Below the pieces are notes generated by a model. The model saw nothing but the letters and a program-made list of their open reading frames with translations, had not been told where the DNA came from and did not search any database. A DNA stretch of 64,000 nucleotides from Oleispira antarctica RB-8 (GTDB lineage: Bacteria; Pseudomonadota; Gammaproteobacteria; Pseudomonadales; Oceanobacteraceae), in NCBI GenBank assembly GCA_000967895.1, contig FO203512.1:1945350-2009349 (forward strand). The letters run 5' to 3'. Position 1 is the first letter of the stretch; the number at the start of each line of letters is the position of its first letter. The position numbers were made by a program, and so were the translations under genes. This document shows, piece after piece, positions 25,593 to 34,230 of this stretch.

Positions 25593-26945
25593 CTATTTTA
25601 AGTTCCTGATTAACAGTGATTTTTCTGCATTCATCATGCCCTCAGGAGAGGGGATTTTAACAATGAAGCCTGACCCTGGGGCATCGCTACGAGATTCGCC
25701 TTTAAGGGATTGAATGGTCTTGAGTTCAAAGGTGAAATTTCCTGCTGGCGTCATGAGTTCTAGCTCATCGCCGACTTGAAAGCGGTTTTTAACATCAATG
25801 GTTAGCCAATCACGATCACTTGCGGTGACTTCTCCCACAAATTGCTGCTGCGTGCTAATAGACGCACCCCGATTGTAGTTCTGGTATTCATCATGCACAT
25901 GGCGGCGATAGAAGCCTTCGGTATAACCACGGTTCGACATGTTTTCGAGTGTATCCATAAGGTTCATGTCAAATAGCTTGCCTTCAAAGGCATCGTCGAT
26001 GGCTTGGCGGTAGGCTTGTGTCGTTCTCGCAGCGTAATAATGCGATTTAGTACGCCCTTCAATTTTTAACGAATGCACACCAATTTGCTGTAAGCGCTGT
26101 ACGTGTTGAATGGCTCTGAGGTCTTTTGAGTTCATGATGTAGGTACCATGTTCGTCTTCATACATGGGCATGAGATCATTCTCTCGGTTACCTTCTTGTA
26201 ATAAAACGATGTCGTTAGACGGGGTGCCGATGCCCAGAGACGGTTTCGTATCGAGCGGGCTTTTAGGGTCGAACTCGATCGCTGAGATGGGGATAATATT
26301 ACCGTTGTCGGTCTCTTTCGCGTCGTGAGCTTGATACTTCCAGCGACAAGCATTGGTGCAGCTGCCTTGATTGGGGTCGCGGTGATTCATATAACCGGAT
26401 AGTAAGCAGCGACCAGAGTAAGCAATGCATAAAGCACCATGAACAAAAACCTCTAGCTCCATTTCTGGGCACTGCATGCGAATTTCTTCAATTTCATTAA
26501 GAGAGAGTTCACGGCTTAAAATTACACGCTCTATGCCTTGGCGATACCAGAATTTTACTGCGGCGTAGTTCACAACATTAGATTGCACTGATAGATGAAT
26601 CGGTACGTCTGGCCACTTGTCTTTTACCATCATGATCAAACCAGGGTCAGACATAATAAGTGCGTCGGGCTTCATCGCAATAACAGGCTCAATGTCGCGC
26701 ATGTAGCTGTCTATTTTATTATTGTGCGGGGCGATATTGCTGGCGACGTAGAACTTTTTGCCTAGCTGGTGGGCGCGAATGATGCCTTTTTCAAGGTTAT
26801 CAATTTGAAAATCATTATTACGTACGCGTAAGCTGTATCGAGGTTGTCCGGCGTAAACGGCATCGGCGCCATAGGCAAAGGCGTACTCCATATTTTTGTA
26901 GGTGCCAGCGGGGGCAAGGAGCTCGGCTTTAAAAGAATCTGACAT
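25593..26945 (-). CDS. trhP: tRNA 5-hydroxyuridine synthesis protein, U32 peptidase family (YegQ/TrhP)
   Basis: 450 residues from ATG 26945 (AGGT upstream; a TTG at 26963 is rejected). TrhP (YegQ) makes 5-hydroxyuridine at tRNA position 34 with prephenate. The N-terminus ELLAPAGTYKNMEYAFAYGADAV is in U32 style; Fe-S/U32 cysteines lie in VHGALCIAYSGRCLLSGY and GSCTNACRWKY. Length matches E. coli YegQ (453). It is followed on the opposite side by an unrelated plus-strand-free spacer and preceded by the DUF416-like gene. Confidence 0.93.
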   Translation of the reverse strand: MSDSFKAELLAPAGTYKNMEYAFAYGADAVYAGQPRYSLRVRNNDFQIDNLEKGIIRAHQLGKKFYVASNIAPHNNKIDSYMRDIEPVIAMKPDALIMSDPGLIMMVKDKWPDVPIHLSVQSNVVNYAAVKFWYRQGIERVILSRELSLNEIEEIRMQCPEMELEVFVHGALCIAYSGRCLLSGYMNHRDPNQGSCTNACRWKYQAHDAKETDNGNIIPISAIEFDPKSPLDTKPSLGIGTPSNDIVLLQEGNRENDLMPMYEDEHGTYIMNSKDLRAIQHVQRLQQIGVHSLKIEGRTKSHYYAARTTQAYRQAIDDAFEGKLFDMNLMDTLENMSNRGYTEGFYRRHVHDEYQNYNRGASISTQQQFVGEVTASDRDWLTIDVKNRFQVGDELELMTPAGNFTFELKTIQSLKGESRSDAPGSGFIVKIPSPEGMMNAEKSLLIRNLK

Positions 26946-27092
26946 GGTACGACCTAATGACAATAATCAAAAATTTAAAGGCGGTACTATAAAGATTGCG
27001 GAAATTGGGTTGTTGATTCAGGTCATGCTGGAATCACGCGTGGATCAAAAGAACAGATTGTTCCACGCTAGAAAGATTATTTTACTGGTGTG

Positions 27093-27629
27093 CTAGTCAA
27101 GGCTTATACCTAAGCTCGATTCATCTTCTTCCGTGGCCAGTTTGCGGACGGCCAGAATACACTCGCGCTTAGGTTTTCCTGAGGTAAGAAGGTCGAATAC
27201 CTCGCGCTCAAATTCATTATGGCGCTGAATGAGTTCGTCGGTTTCGCTGCCCATATCAGCCATTTCCGTGAACAATTGCTGGTTGCTGAGTTGCACAAGC
27301 TCACAATCATTCGCGCTTTCATCCAGTAGGGCGTAAGTTGCCGAGTAAAGACTCTGGCAGGCTTGCTGCGCGGCTTCTGCACCAAATGAATCTTGTTCTT
27401 TTAACAGTTCGGTTTGCCATTGATCAAATTCATTAAAAAAGCGTTCTAAGTTGTCCAGTGACTTTAGTTCGCCTTCTAGGTAAGCCCACGTTTTAGTCTG
27501 CAGTTTGGTGAAAGGCGCAGCATCTTGTTTTAGCATGTCGCTGAATAATAAAACGTGGTTGCGGTTGCGACTCGCCATGGCCGCGCAATATACGGCACGA
27601 CGCCATTGTGAAAGTGTTTCAAAATCCAT
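27093..27629 (-). CDS. DUF416 (YjaG-like) family protein
   Basis: 178 residues, soluble and acidic, largely helical. The N-terminus (TLSQWRRAVYCAAMASRNRN) resembles the 'L..W....F.A...ER..PN' opening of YjaG/DUF416, and the C-terminal 'HNEFEREVFDLL' followed by a charged helix resembles the family's 'EWDIQWEIFRLL' end. Function unknown. The resemblance is recalled rather than aligned, so the family assignment is moderate. It begins at ATG 27629 and shares orientation with the MBL lipoprotein upstream, 40 bp away. Confidence 0.6.
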   Translation of the reverse strand: MDFETLSQWRRAVYCAAMASRNRNHVLLFSDMLKQDAAPFTKLQTKTWAYLEGELKSLDNLERFFNEFDQWQTELLKEQDSFGAEAAQQACQSLYSATYALLDESANDCELVQLSNQQLFTEMADMGSETDELIQRHNEFEREVFDLLTSGKPKRECILAVRKLATEEDESSLGISLD

Positions 27630-27669
27630 AATAGTTCTCGGTTATTCAGCTATTTAGTAATTAATAAGC

Positions 27670-28725
27670 TTAATCTAGGGTCAGTATGTTGCCATGAGGG
27701 GCAAAGTACTGGGTATTATAAAGCAAAGGCATCGTCCATTTACTGCCTTTTGGCAGGTTTTTTTCAAAACGTTCAAAAAAATCTTCAGAACTTACGGCGC
27801 GGACGAACCTCTGCTGCTCGTTTTCTTGGTTTGCGAAGAAGTCTTCCCAGTGTCCCAGTATAAAGTGGCGGGCTTGGGTATCGTTCATGATTCCTTCAGG
27901 GTAATTATCTACCTGGTTGAATGAAGCGGGTGTAATAATAGCAATATCTACGCGTTTTTTATCTTTGCCGACAAGATAGGGTGTCAGTCCAAGTGGCTCT
28001 TGGCTTGCTGAATCTTGATAATATACACGGTGTAAGATTTCTTCTTGAGATCCTAGGAAATCAATGAGGTAAGCGAGCGTTTGTCCCTCTTTCCAGCCGA
28101 ATGCATGCCACGGAACGGCGTCGAGATCCTTCTCGTAAGTGCCTGTCATCATGTTGATTCCCATAAAGTGAGGTGCGTGCGTAGACTTAAGTGCCATGAA
28201 TCGAATGGTCTTAGATTCATTGTAGTGCCATTGGCCAGGTGTTTTAAGGATGGCCATGGAATCATTCAGCGCGTGAAGGCGCGATTTTTCTACGACAGAG
28301 GCGATGCTGTGAACCATGGTTTGAGAACCATAGGCGTGAGCTTGCTTGGCTTTGGTCTGCATTATATAAGGCACGTCCATTAGATGATCATAATGAGCGT
28401 GGCCGACTAAAATGGATTCTACATTACTAACATCAGGTAAGTAATGATCGATCATGTCAGTATCAGCGCTAATTGGCATAAACGGACCAAGGGCCAAAAA
28501 GTGTGGGTTGGTGATTGAGGGAGCCGTCATGATCGCGTATTCGCCAAAGCGGAATAATTGGCCACCCACCCCCAGGTATTGAATACTTAAGCTATTGGCA
28601 GGAAGTATCTCTTGAATTTTTTCTGGGTCGGGAGAATGGTAGGCCGATATGTGCTTAATCGAGCTACTGCAAGCGATGAGCATTAAAGTTACAGTGGTCA
28701 GCATTAAGTAGTTTAGAAATTTCAT
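27670..28725 (-). CDS. Metallo-beta-lactamase fold lipoprotein
   Basis: 351 residues. The signal peptide ends in LIAC, a lipobox, so it should be membrane-anchored on the periplasmic side. The HxHxDH metal site is VGHAHYDHLMD (His about 111), with further His in STHAPH and ILGHWED. Residues GVGGQLFRFGEYAIMTAP match the first strands of the UlaG/NAPE-PLD-like branch. It probably hydrolyses a phosphodiester or lactone; substrate unknown. ATG 28725 lacks a strong ribosome site. Confidence 0.83.
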   Translation of the reverse strand: MKFLNYLMLTTVTLMLIACSSSIKHISAYHSPDPEKIQEILPANSLSIQYLGVGGQLFRFGEYAIMTAPSITNPHFLALGPFMPISADTDMIDHYLPDVSNVESILVGHAHYDHLMDVPYIMQTKAKQAHAYGSQTMVHSIASVVEKSRLHALNDSMAILKTPGQWHYNESKTIRFMALKSTHAPHFMGINMMTGTYEKDLDAVPWHAFGWKEGQTLAYLIDFLGSQEEILHRVYYQDSASQEPLGLTPYLVGKDKKRVDIAIITPASFNQVDNYPEGIMNDTQARHFILGHWEDFFANQENEQQRFVRAVSSEDFFERFEKNLPKGSKWTMPLLYNTQYFAPHGNILTLD

Positions 28726-29081
28726 GATTTAGTATCGTTTTAGAGTAGTTATTGCTATATCAGACAGTAAGTGCATTCTATCAGTGCTAAGGAGAGAGTT
28801 GTAATATTTGTGGAATGAGTGGATGGTTGTTCAAGGTGGTTAATGGGTGATGCCGAGAATTTTGCATATATCGCGCGTAAATTAGCCCTTAAGGGATCTA
28901 AATAACAAAAGTGTGAACTAATACTAAGCTAATTATAAGCATGGTGCCTTAGGCGGTTGAAGTTCTGCGGTTAATCGTATATTTTTTAGTCAGCTACTTG
29001 GGGGCGCCTTATAAAAGTGCACGGTCTTGTGTATGCTGAGTTGCAAGTATGCGGATAGTATAAGATTAGAAAGGTGTTTTT
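28726..29081. other. Non-coding spacer between divergent MBL lipoprotein and PilZ-like genes
   Basis: 356 bp holding two divergent promoters. A possible pair for the plus-strand gene is TTGAAG near 28958 with TATTTT 17 bp on. Otherwise I see only AT-rich sequence, with a CCTTAAGG palindrome near 28888. No RNA gene or ORF is supported. Confidence 0.35.
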
Positions 29082-29465
29082 ATGAAAAATCAGGCTATTT
29101 TAACATTATTGATCGACAAGCAAGAGGTACTAAAAACTGGGCCGTATCAATTATCTCCACGAGGCTGTGAGTTTGTTTGTAATGAAGATCAGGTCGGTTT
29201 ATTTCGCGATGAGGTTGATCAGAAAAGCCAGGGTCGTTATGCTAGCTTTCAAATTCGCCTTGGGTTATTTCCGCATTCAGGGCCTGTGCCTCAATACATT
29301 ACTGCACTAGGTCAGATCATTTCGGTAAGACGAAGTACGCAAGATTGTTATTCTGTTACTTTGCATTTTGATCAGATCGGCTCAGGAGGTTATCGCCTGA
29401 TTGCTGAGCATCTATCGGATTCAGTGGTCGCCCGTATCGACTCGGTACAAAGTAAGATTGCTTAA
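29082..29465 (+). CDS. PilZ-like domain protein lacking c-di-GMP motifs
   Basis: 127 residues. The layout resembles a PilZ barrel: YQLSPRGCEFVC in the place of D-x-S-x2-G, then a strand QYITALGQIISVRRSTQDCY, then 'VTLHFDQIGSGGYRLIAEHL'. The Asp and the N-terminal R-x3-R are missing, so c-di-GMP binding is unlikely. AGAAAGG precedes ATG 29082. Its 3' end overlaps the convergent yigZ by 45 bp. The family is an inference from the pattern. Confidence 0.5.
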   Translation: MKNQAILTLLIDKQEVLKTGPYQLSPRGCEFVCNEDQVGLFRDEVDQKSQGRYASFQIRLGLFPHSGPVPQYITALGQIISVRRSTQDCYSVTLHFDQIGSGGYRLIAEHLSDSVVARIDSVQSKIA

Positions 29466-30002
29466 ATCTGCATCTTCTGCAACGGACACCTTTAGTTCAA
29501 CCTGCAATGAATACTCAATGCTTATGATCTCTCCTGCTAGCTGCTTAATTAAATAGCGTAACTGATGCTCTTGTTGAAACTGACAATGTAATAGGATTTC
29601 TTGTTTGGCTTCATACTCAATCCACTGCATAGATTTCAATACGCTACTGGCGGCTTCACTATAAGCTCTTGCAAGGCCTCCTGTGCCTAATTTAGTTCCT
29701 CCAAAATAGCGCACGACGATGATCGCAATATCAGAAAATTCTGAATGATCAATCACATTTAAAATCGGCATTCCCGCGGTACCACTCGGCTCCCCATCAT
29801 CACTAAAGCCTCTTTGGGCATGGGTTAATGGGCCTATTCTGAAGCCATAACAAAGATGACGGGCATCGGGATAGTGTTTTTTTAAGCGGGTTAAAAATTG
29901 TTTGAATTCTTTGGGGCAACTTACTTTTTCGCAGTAAGTAATAAAGCGGCTGCGTTTCTCTACCAGCTCAAAAAAGCCGTTACTCGCAGGTTGCTTGTGC
30001 AT
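29421..30002 (-). CDS. yigZ: YigZ / IMPACT family protein
   Basis: 193 residues from ATG 30002; the frame continues to 30044 but AGGCC upstream and the family start favour 30002. E. coli YigZ is 204 residues. Conserved blocks are 'ARHLCYGFRIGP', 'FSDDGEPSGTAGMPIL', IIVVRYFGGTKLGTGGLARAY. The family is linked to translation and to proline-peptidase-like roles, but its activity is not settled. It overlaps the PilZ-like gene on the other strand by 45 bp at the C-termini and lies 12 bp after rlmG. Confidence 0.92.
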   Translation of the reverse strand: MHKQPASNGFFELVEKRSRFITYCEKVSCPKEFKQFLTRLKKHYPDARHLCYGFRIGPLTHAQRGFSDDGEPSGTAGMPILNVIDHSEFSDIAIIVVRYFGGTKLGTGGLARAYSEAASSVLKSMQWIEYEAKQEILLHCQFQQEHQLRYLIKQLAGEIISIEYSLQVELKVSVAEDADLSNLTLYRVDTGDH

Positions 30003-30013
30003 AGTAGAATGGC

Positions 30014-31141
30014 CTAGCGATTTGAGGGCAGTGCATCGGTGCACTGATAAATAACAAATTTAGCATCGCTATTGAGTTGTTTAATGCTCTTAAAACCTTT
30101 TTTTAGTAAAGGAGCATACGGTAAATGACGATTGGCGATTACCAGTAGTTGGCCATCTTTACTGAGTAGCTTACTGGCTTGCTTAAACATACGCTCGGCG
30201 GCAGCGGTAGAAATACGATTGCCACTATGAAAGGGCGGATTACATAAAATGGTATCTGCGCGGACATGAACATTCAATAGTGCATCAGTATGATGGAATA
30301 CAGCGTCTGAATAATCTCGGGCTAACAAGTTTTCGCGCGCTGAGTTTAAAGCAAGGGAGGAGTCATCGCATAATATAAGTTCGAGCGCTGACGCTGAAAA
30401 ATAATGCAAGCAGGCTAAGCTTAATAAGCCATTGCCACAGCCTAAATCGATCACCTTGCCCGATAAAGTATTTAATTGGCTGATTTGCTGAATAAAAAAG
30501 CGACTGCCAATATCCATATGATCTCGGGAGAATACTCCCGGCAAAGCGCTAACGTCTTTATTGTCAGGACCAAGGTAGCTTTTGAGTACCGTTAAAGCAG
30601 GGAGTTTGTCTCCGAGCTTAAACGTCATTAAGCGTGATTTTTTCTTTATCGGATGCTGTTGATAATCCGTATTATATTGCTCTAACCATTTTAACCATTT
30701 GACGGGTACATGCTTAGCCATGCCGACTAATGAAATTTCAATACCTGGTCCTAGCTGTTTTAGGGCAAGGGTTAACCACCAGTGTAATTGATCGAACGAT
30801 TTAGGGCATTGAATCCAGAGGCTGTTGGTAGCTTTAGGGAAGCAGGGGGTGCCTTGATCTAGGGTCAGTAGTGCAGGAGAGTAATCAAATTTTTCACTGT
30901 TATTACGAATGCCAGTTTGACCGCAGAAAGAATCCGTCCAGCTATAAACAGAATGTCCTTGCTGCAGTAAAAAACACGTCAGTACGCCCCATTGATCATT
31001 AATGACCGCTGGGTGGCTGCCGACGTTAGCGGATTCAATAAGGTACAGGTCACCAGCATCCCAAGGCTGCTGAAACTTAGCGCTCACCTTAGGATAACAG
31101 TCGAGATCCAATAGGGCATTGGAGGTGGTCAAAAGTGCCAT
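30014..31141 (-). CDS. rlmG: 23S rRNA (guanine-1835-N2)-methyltransferase RlmG
   Basis: 375 residues (E. coli RlmG 378). Two-domain methyltransferase: an N-terminal non-catalytic half and a C-terminal SAM domain with VIDLGCGNGLLSL and the catalytic ILCNPPFHSGN. IANRHLPYAPLLKKGF and the N-terminal 'QPWDAGDLYLIE' favour RlmG over RsmC. It methylates G1835 of 23S rRNA. ATG 31141 has a weak ribosome site. yigZ follows directly and is probably co-transcribed. Confidence 0.9.
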   Translation of the reverse strand: MALLTTSNALLDLDCYPKVSAKFQQPWDAGDLYLIESANVGSHPAVINDQWGVLTCFLLQQGHSVYSWTDSFCGQTGIRNNSEKFDYSPALLTLDQGTPCFPKATNSLWIQCPKSFDQLHWWLTLALKQLGPGIEISLVGMAKHVPVKWLKWLEQYNTDYQQHPIKKKSRLMTFKLGDKLPALTVLKSYLGPDNKDVSALPGVFSRDHMDIGSRFFIQQISQLNTLSGKVIDLGCGNGLLSLACLHYFSASALELILCDDSSLALNSARENLLARDYSDAVFHHTDALLNVHVRADTILCNPPFHSGNRISTAAAERMFKQASKLLSKDGQLLVIANRHLPYAPLLKKGFKSIKQLNSDAKFVIYQCTDALPSNR

Positions 31142-31168
31142 TAAAGCGGACTCGTTAATAAATAATGG

Positions 31169-31564
31169 TTAATAAAAATCGTTGAAATTCTTATTGTCCA
31201 GTTGTCCTAACAAATCAGGTTCGCGTTCGTTATCTTTCTCTTCTTTTTCGGCTGGCACTTCGCGATCCGACTTTCTCGGCTTCGATTTCTTCTTCGACTT
31301 GGCTTTAAGTAGTTCAAGCGCTTCAAGCTTGGCTTTCTCTACGGCCAAGGCAGCAGCTTCTTGTTCTGGAGAAATCGGCTGCTGTTGTTTTTCAACCGCA
31401 TCAGGATTCTCATCAAGATACTTTTGATAAACAGATTTAGGCTTGCCTTTGGTTTTCAGGCTGGCCTGGCGATCAGTGGTAGAATCGCGCTTAAGTTTAC
31501 TGGGAGTACCAGTTTTTACGCTATGAATGCGTTTGAGGGAGCGGGTTTTCTTTTTGCGAGTCAT
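31169..31564 (-). CDS. Lysine-rich basic protein of unknown function
   Basis: 131 residues, very rich in Lys, Glu and Ser, mostly disordered, with a charged helix in the middle (EQEAAALAVEKAKLEALELL). It begins MTRKKKTRSLKR and ends LLGQLDNKNFNDFY. The basic start and acidic end recall YihI, the activator of the GTPase Der, but I cannot see enough to assign it. It precedes rlmG on the same strand by 27 bp. Confidence 0.55.
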   Translation of the reverse strand: MTRKKKTRSLKRIHSVKTGTPSKLKRDSTTDRQASLKTKGKPKSVYQKYLDENPDAVEKQQQPISPEQEAAALAVEKAKLEALELLKAKSKKKSKPRKSDREVPAEKEEKDNEREPDLLGQLDNKNFNDFY

Positions 31565-31665
31565 TTTGCAGGTCGTATCTTAGGGACTGAATGTCGAATT
31601 TGTTTGATTGTACTTTAGGCATTCTACCGCAGTTTATGGTTTGATACACGGATTTGGGGATTTAA

Positions 31666-32619
31666 GTGGATTATTGGCAGCAGTTGGTTTTTGTAGGCTC
31701 GATTACATTGCCTGTATTTTCATTGGTTTTTATTGGTATTTGGCTTAAATGGCGCGGTAAAATCAATGATGATTTTACCGTTAAGTCATCCTATATTGTT
31801 TTTAACCTAGCCTTGCCTGTCTTAATGTTTGCCGCGATCGTGCGCACGGACATTGCTCAAATAGGAAATCCACGTTTAATTACCTTTGCTGTGCTCATGG
31901 CATTGTTAAGTTTTAGTGTTTTGTGGTTTGGTAGTCGTGCATTTATTGCTGATAAAAAGAATCTAGGTGTTTTTGTTCAAGGGTGCTTTCGTTCAAACTT
32001 AGGAATTTTAGGTTTGGCATTTTGCGTTACAACCTTTGCCGAAGACGGTTTGGCAGTGGGAGCTTTGTTATTAGCGGTTATCACTCCGCTGTATAATATA
32101 CTTTCTATTTACGCACTCACCCATGCGGCCAGTGAAGACTCGCAGTTAAACTGGCTTGTTTTGCTTAAAGGTGTAATTACTAATCCTTTAATCGTCGCTA
32201 TCTTATTGGCTTTGCCGTTTGCTTATTGGCAGATTGCTCTGCCTGACGTGGTTATGCGCAGCATTGATTATTTGGCGGCGATGACATTGCCGTTAGCATT
32301 AATATGCATTGGCGGCTCTCTTAGTTTTTCCGCCTTAAAACAGACGCAATGGTTATCTTGGGTTGCTGTCATAATAAAGCTATTACTTATGCCTGCTATT
32401 GTTTCTATCTTGGCTTATGCTACGGGCTTTAGAGGGGTTGAGTTAGGTTGCTTGATATTGATGTTTGCTAGTCCAACCGCTGCAGCTTCTTTTGTTATGG
32501 TACGAACCATCGGTGGGAATCATACTTTAGCCGCAAATATTATCGCTTTAACGACGCTAATTTCTCTTTTTAGCGTCAGTATCGCCATTTACTTGTTAAA
32601 AGTGTTTGCCTTAATATAA
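31666..32619 (+). CDS. AEC family transporter (auxin-efflux-carrier fold)
   Basis: 317 residues with about ten transmembrane helices in two halves. FIGIWLKWRGKINDDF and 'FNLALPVLMFAAIVRTD' near the N-terminus and the later FASPTAAASFVMV are AEC family signatures. Members export carboxylates or related anions; the substrate here is unknown. The start is GTG 31666. It is followed by the DUF4062 gene 61 bp downstream. Confidence 0.85.
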   Translation: MDYWQQLVFVGSITLPVFSLVFIGIWLKWRGKINDDFTVKSSYIVFNLALPVLMFAAIVRTDIAQIGNPRLITFAVLMALLSFSVLWFGSRAFIADKKNLGVFVQGCFRSNLGILGLAFCVTTFAEDGLAVGALLLAVITPLYNILSIYALTHAASEDSQLNWLVLLKGVITNPLIVAILLALPFAYWQIALPDVVMRSIDYLAAMTLPLALICIGGSLSFSALKQTQWLSWVAVIIKLLLMPAIVSILAYATGFRGVELGCLILMFASPTAAASFVMVRTIGGNHTLAANIIALTTLISLFSVSIAIYLLKVFALI

Positions 32620-32680
32620 GGTATGGTGAAAAATAAACTCAGTGGCTAAAAAGAACAAATATAATGGATGAGAGGATTTA

Positions 32681-33631
32681 ATGACGCAGACTAAGCGTTT
32701 TTTAGTGTACGTCGCATCAAACCATATAGGTTTAGAAAGTGAACGTTATGAAGTGACACGTCAGCTGGTGCGTATGGGTATTCTTTGTTGCGGTTTCCCG
32801 TGTCGTGAAGATACTTCTCCTTACGACTGGAATTTGGCGCGCTCTCAAATTGAAGATGCTGATCTATTTATTATGATTTTGGGTGATGAGTACGGGCCTA
32901 TGGCGCCTACCGGTATTAGTTACTTACATCGTGAATTGGTGCATGCACAGTCATTATCTAAGCCTTCATTGTCTTTTGTTAAAAACTCGTTGCCGTCGCA
33001 GCAGCAAACAGAAGATCAGCGGCGCTTAGCGGGTTTTCATGCTGTTGTTTCAAAAAGTACTTTTCGTTTATGGCATCTTCGGGAAGAGCTGGTTTCTCAT
33101 GTTAAAACTGCTGTGGCTAACACACTGAGTAATAAAACAGGAGGTTGGTTGAAGCTGGAATCTGCCGCAACGACTTCTGTGGCTCGTGTGGAAACTCAGG
33201 TGGCCAATAAAGTCGATAATAAGCAGTGGATGCTAAAAACTCGAGAGCTGATGCGAATAAACTTCTCTGCTAATGTTTATGAAGCAGGTAATAATACTCT
33301 AGAAGAAGTCCCTGTTACTTTACGCTGGGACGTGATCTTTGGCGCGGTAGGTGATGTGATGAAAGCCGCGAGCAGTGAAGATAGGTTGAGGAGTGTTTTG
33401 GAAAAATTAGCCGAAACTGAAGTAAAACGACGGTTGTTGCAGTTGCACTCGTCTTCTCATGCAGTCGATGATATTCGTGTTAATCGCCAGCAGTTTCAGG
33501 ATCTGCTAATGCAATGGGCGGATCATGATTTGATCGAAAGCAACCAGCTTGGCGCGCGCAATACTTGGAAATTGACTGGAGAAGGAGGGCGTCGCATTGC
33601 GGTAATGAACTTGGCTAAGCAAATTGTTTAG
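32681..33631 (+). CDS. Stand-alone DUF4062 protein with C-terminal winged-helix-like region
   Basis: 316 residues. The N-terminal 150 residues match DUF4062: RFLVYVASNHIGLESERYEV, GFPCREDTSPYDWNLARSQI, then ADLFIMILGDEYGPMA and GISYLHREL. This TIR/SEFIR-like Rossmann module is commonly the N-terminal part of NACHT/ATPase signalling proteins; here it is not. Residues about 185-316 are helical and end with a region (VDDIRVNRQQFQDLLMQW to WKLTGEGGRRI) resembling a winged helix. It could be a nucleotide-responsive regulator, but the role is unknown. AGAGGA precedes ATG 32681. Confidence 0.75.
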   Translation: MTQTKRFLVYVASNHIGLESERYEVTRQLVRMGILCCGFPCREDTSPYDWNLARSQIEDADLFIMILGDEYGPMAPTGISYLHRELVHAQSLSKPSLSFVKNSLPSQQQTEDQRRLAGFHAVVSKSTFRLWHLREELVSHVKTAVANTLSNKTGGWLKLESAATTSVARVETQVANKVDNKQWMLKTRELMRINFSANVYEAGNNTLEEVPVTLRWDVIFGAVGDVMKAASSEDRLRSVLEKLAETEVKRRLLQLHSSSHAVDDIRVNRQQFQDLLMQWADHDLIESNQLGARNTWKLTGEGGRRIAVMNLAKQIV

Positions 33632-33693
33632 TCAAGATTTGATTTATAGCTCAGAGACTCTAGCGGTGACAATAAAAGGTACCGCCGGAGAAT

Positions 33694-34020
33694 TTAAATT
33701 TGAGATAAAAGGTTTTGTTTTGCCTCAAATTCTTCCTTCATGCTATTGCATACAGTATCGCATAGGGTGAAAATATACGGCGCAGCGATGCTGAAATAAG
33801 CCATATTACCTTCCTGTCGACGTTTCACCATATGCTGTCCACGAAGACTTGCTAGATGTTTTGATATGTTAGGCTGCGATGCGCCAATGCGCTCAACAAG
33901 ATTTCCAACGCTGGACTCTCCTTGCTGCAGTTCATGTAAAATGCGCAAACGCATAGGGTCGGCTAATAAACGGAAACGCTGTGCGACCAGCTCAAGCATT
34001 TCTTCAGTCATTACGGTCAT
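33694..34020 (-). CDS. ArsR/SmtB family transcriptional regulator
   Basis: 108 residues. A winged helix-turn-helix: ADPMRLRILHEL, VGNLVERIGASQPNISKHL as recognition helix, and RRQEGNMAYFSIAAPYI as wing. The alpha-3 ELCVC metal site of classic ArsR is absent; two Cys near the C-terminus (LCDTVC) could be a thiol sensor. Target genes are unknown; the divergent apbE is 210 bp away. Start ATG 34020 with TTGAGAAC upstream. Confidence 0.88.
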   Translation of the reverse strand: MTVMTEEMLELVAQRFRLLADPMRLRILHELQQGESSVGNLVERIGASQPNISKHLASLRGQHMVKRRQEGNMAYFSIAAPYIFTLCDTVCNSMKEEFEAKQNLLSQI

Positions 34021-34230
34021 AATGTTCTCAACTGTTTTTCTCTATTCTAAAGCATACTGATAATAATCTACATGCACTTATACACATTTAGTCATGTCTA
34101 TTGGGCGAGCAAGGGATGATTGTGATAAATTCGACGCTTATCTCAGTTTGTCATGGGTTCATTATTAACAATCCGTTATACTTACAATCATTCACTTCTT
34201 TCATTAATCTCTTTTTAAAAAGTAGTACTC

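Noticed and set aside
32014-32034. Minus-strand GGTTGTAAC resembling part of a Ter site
   Set aside because: Only the GTTGTAAC core of 8 bases matches and it lies inside a transporter gene.
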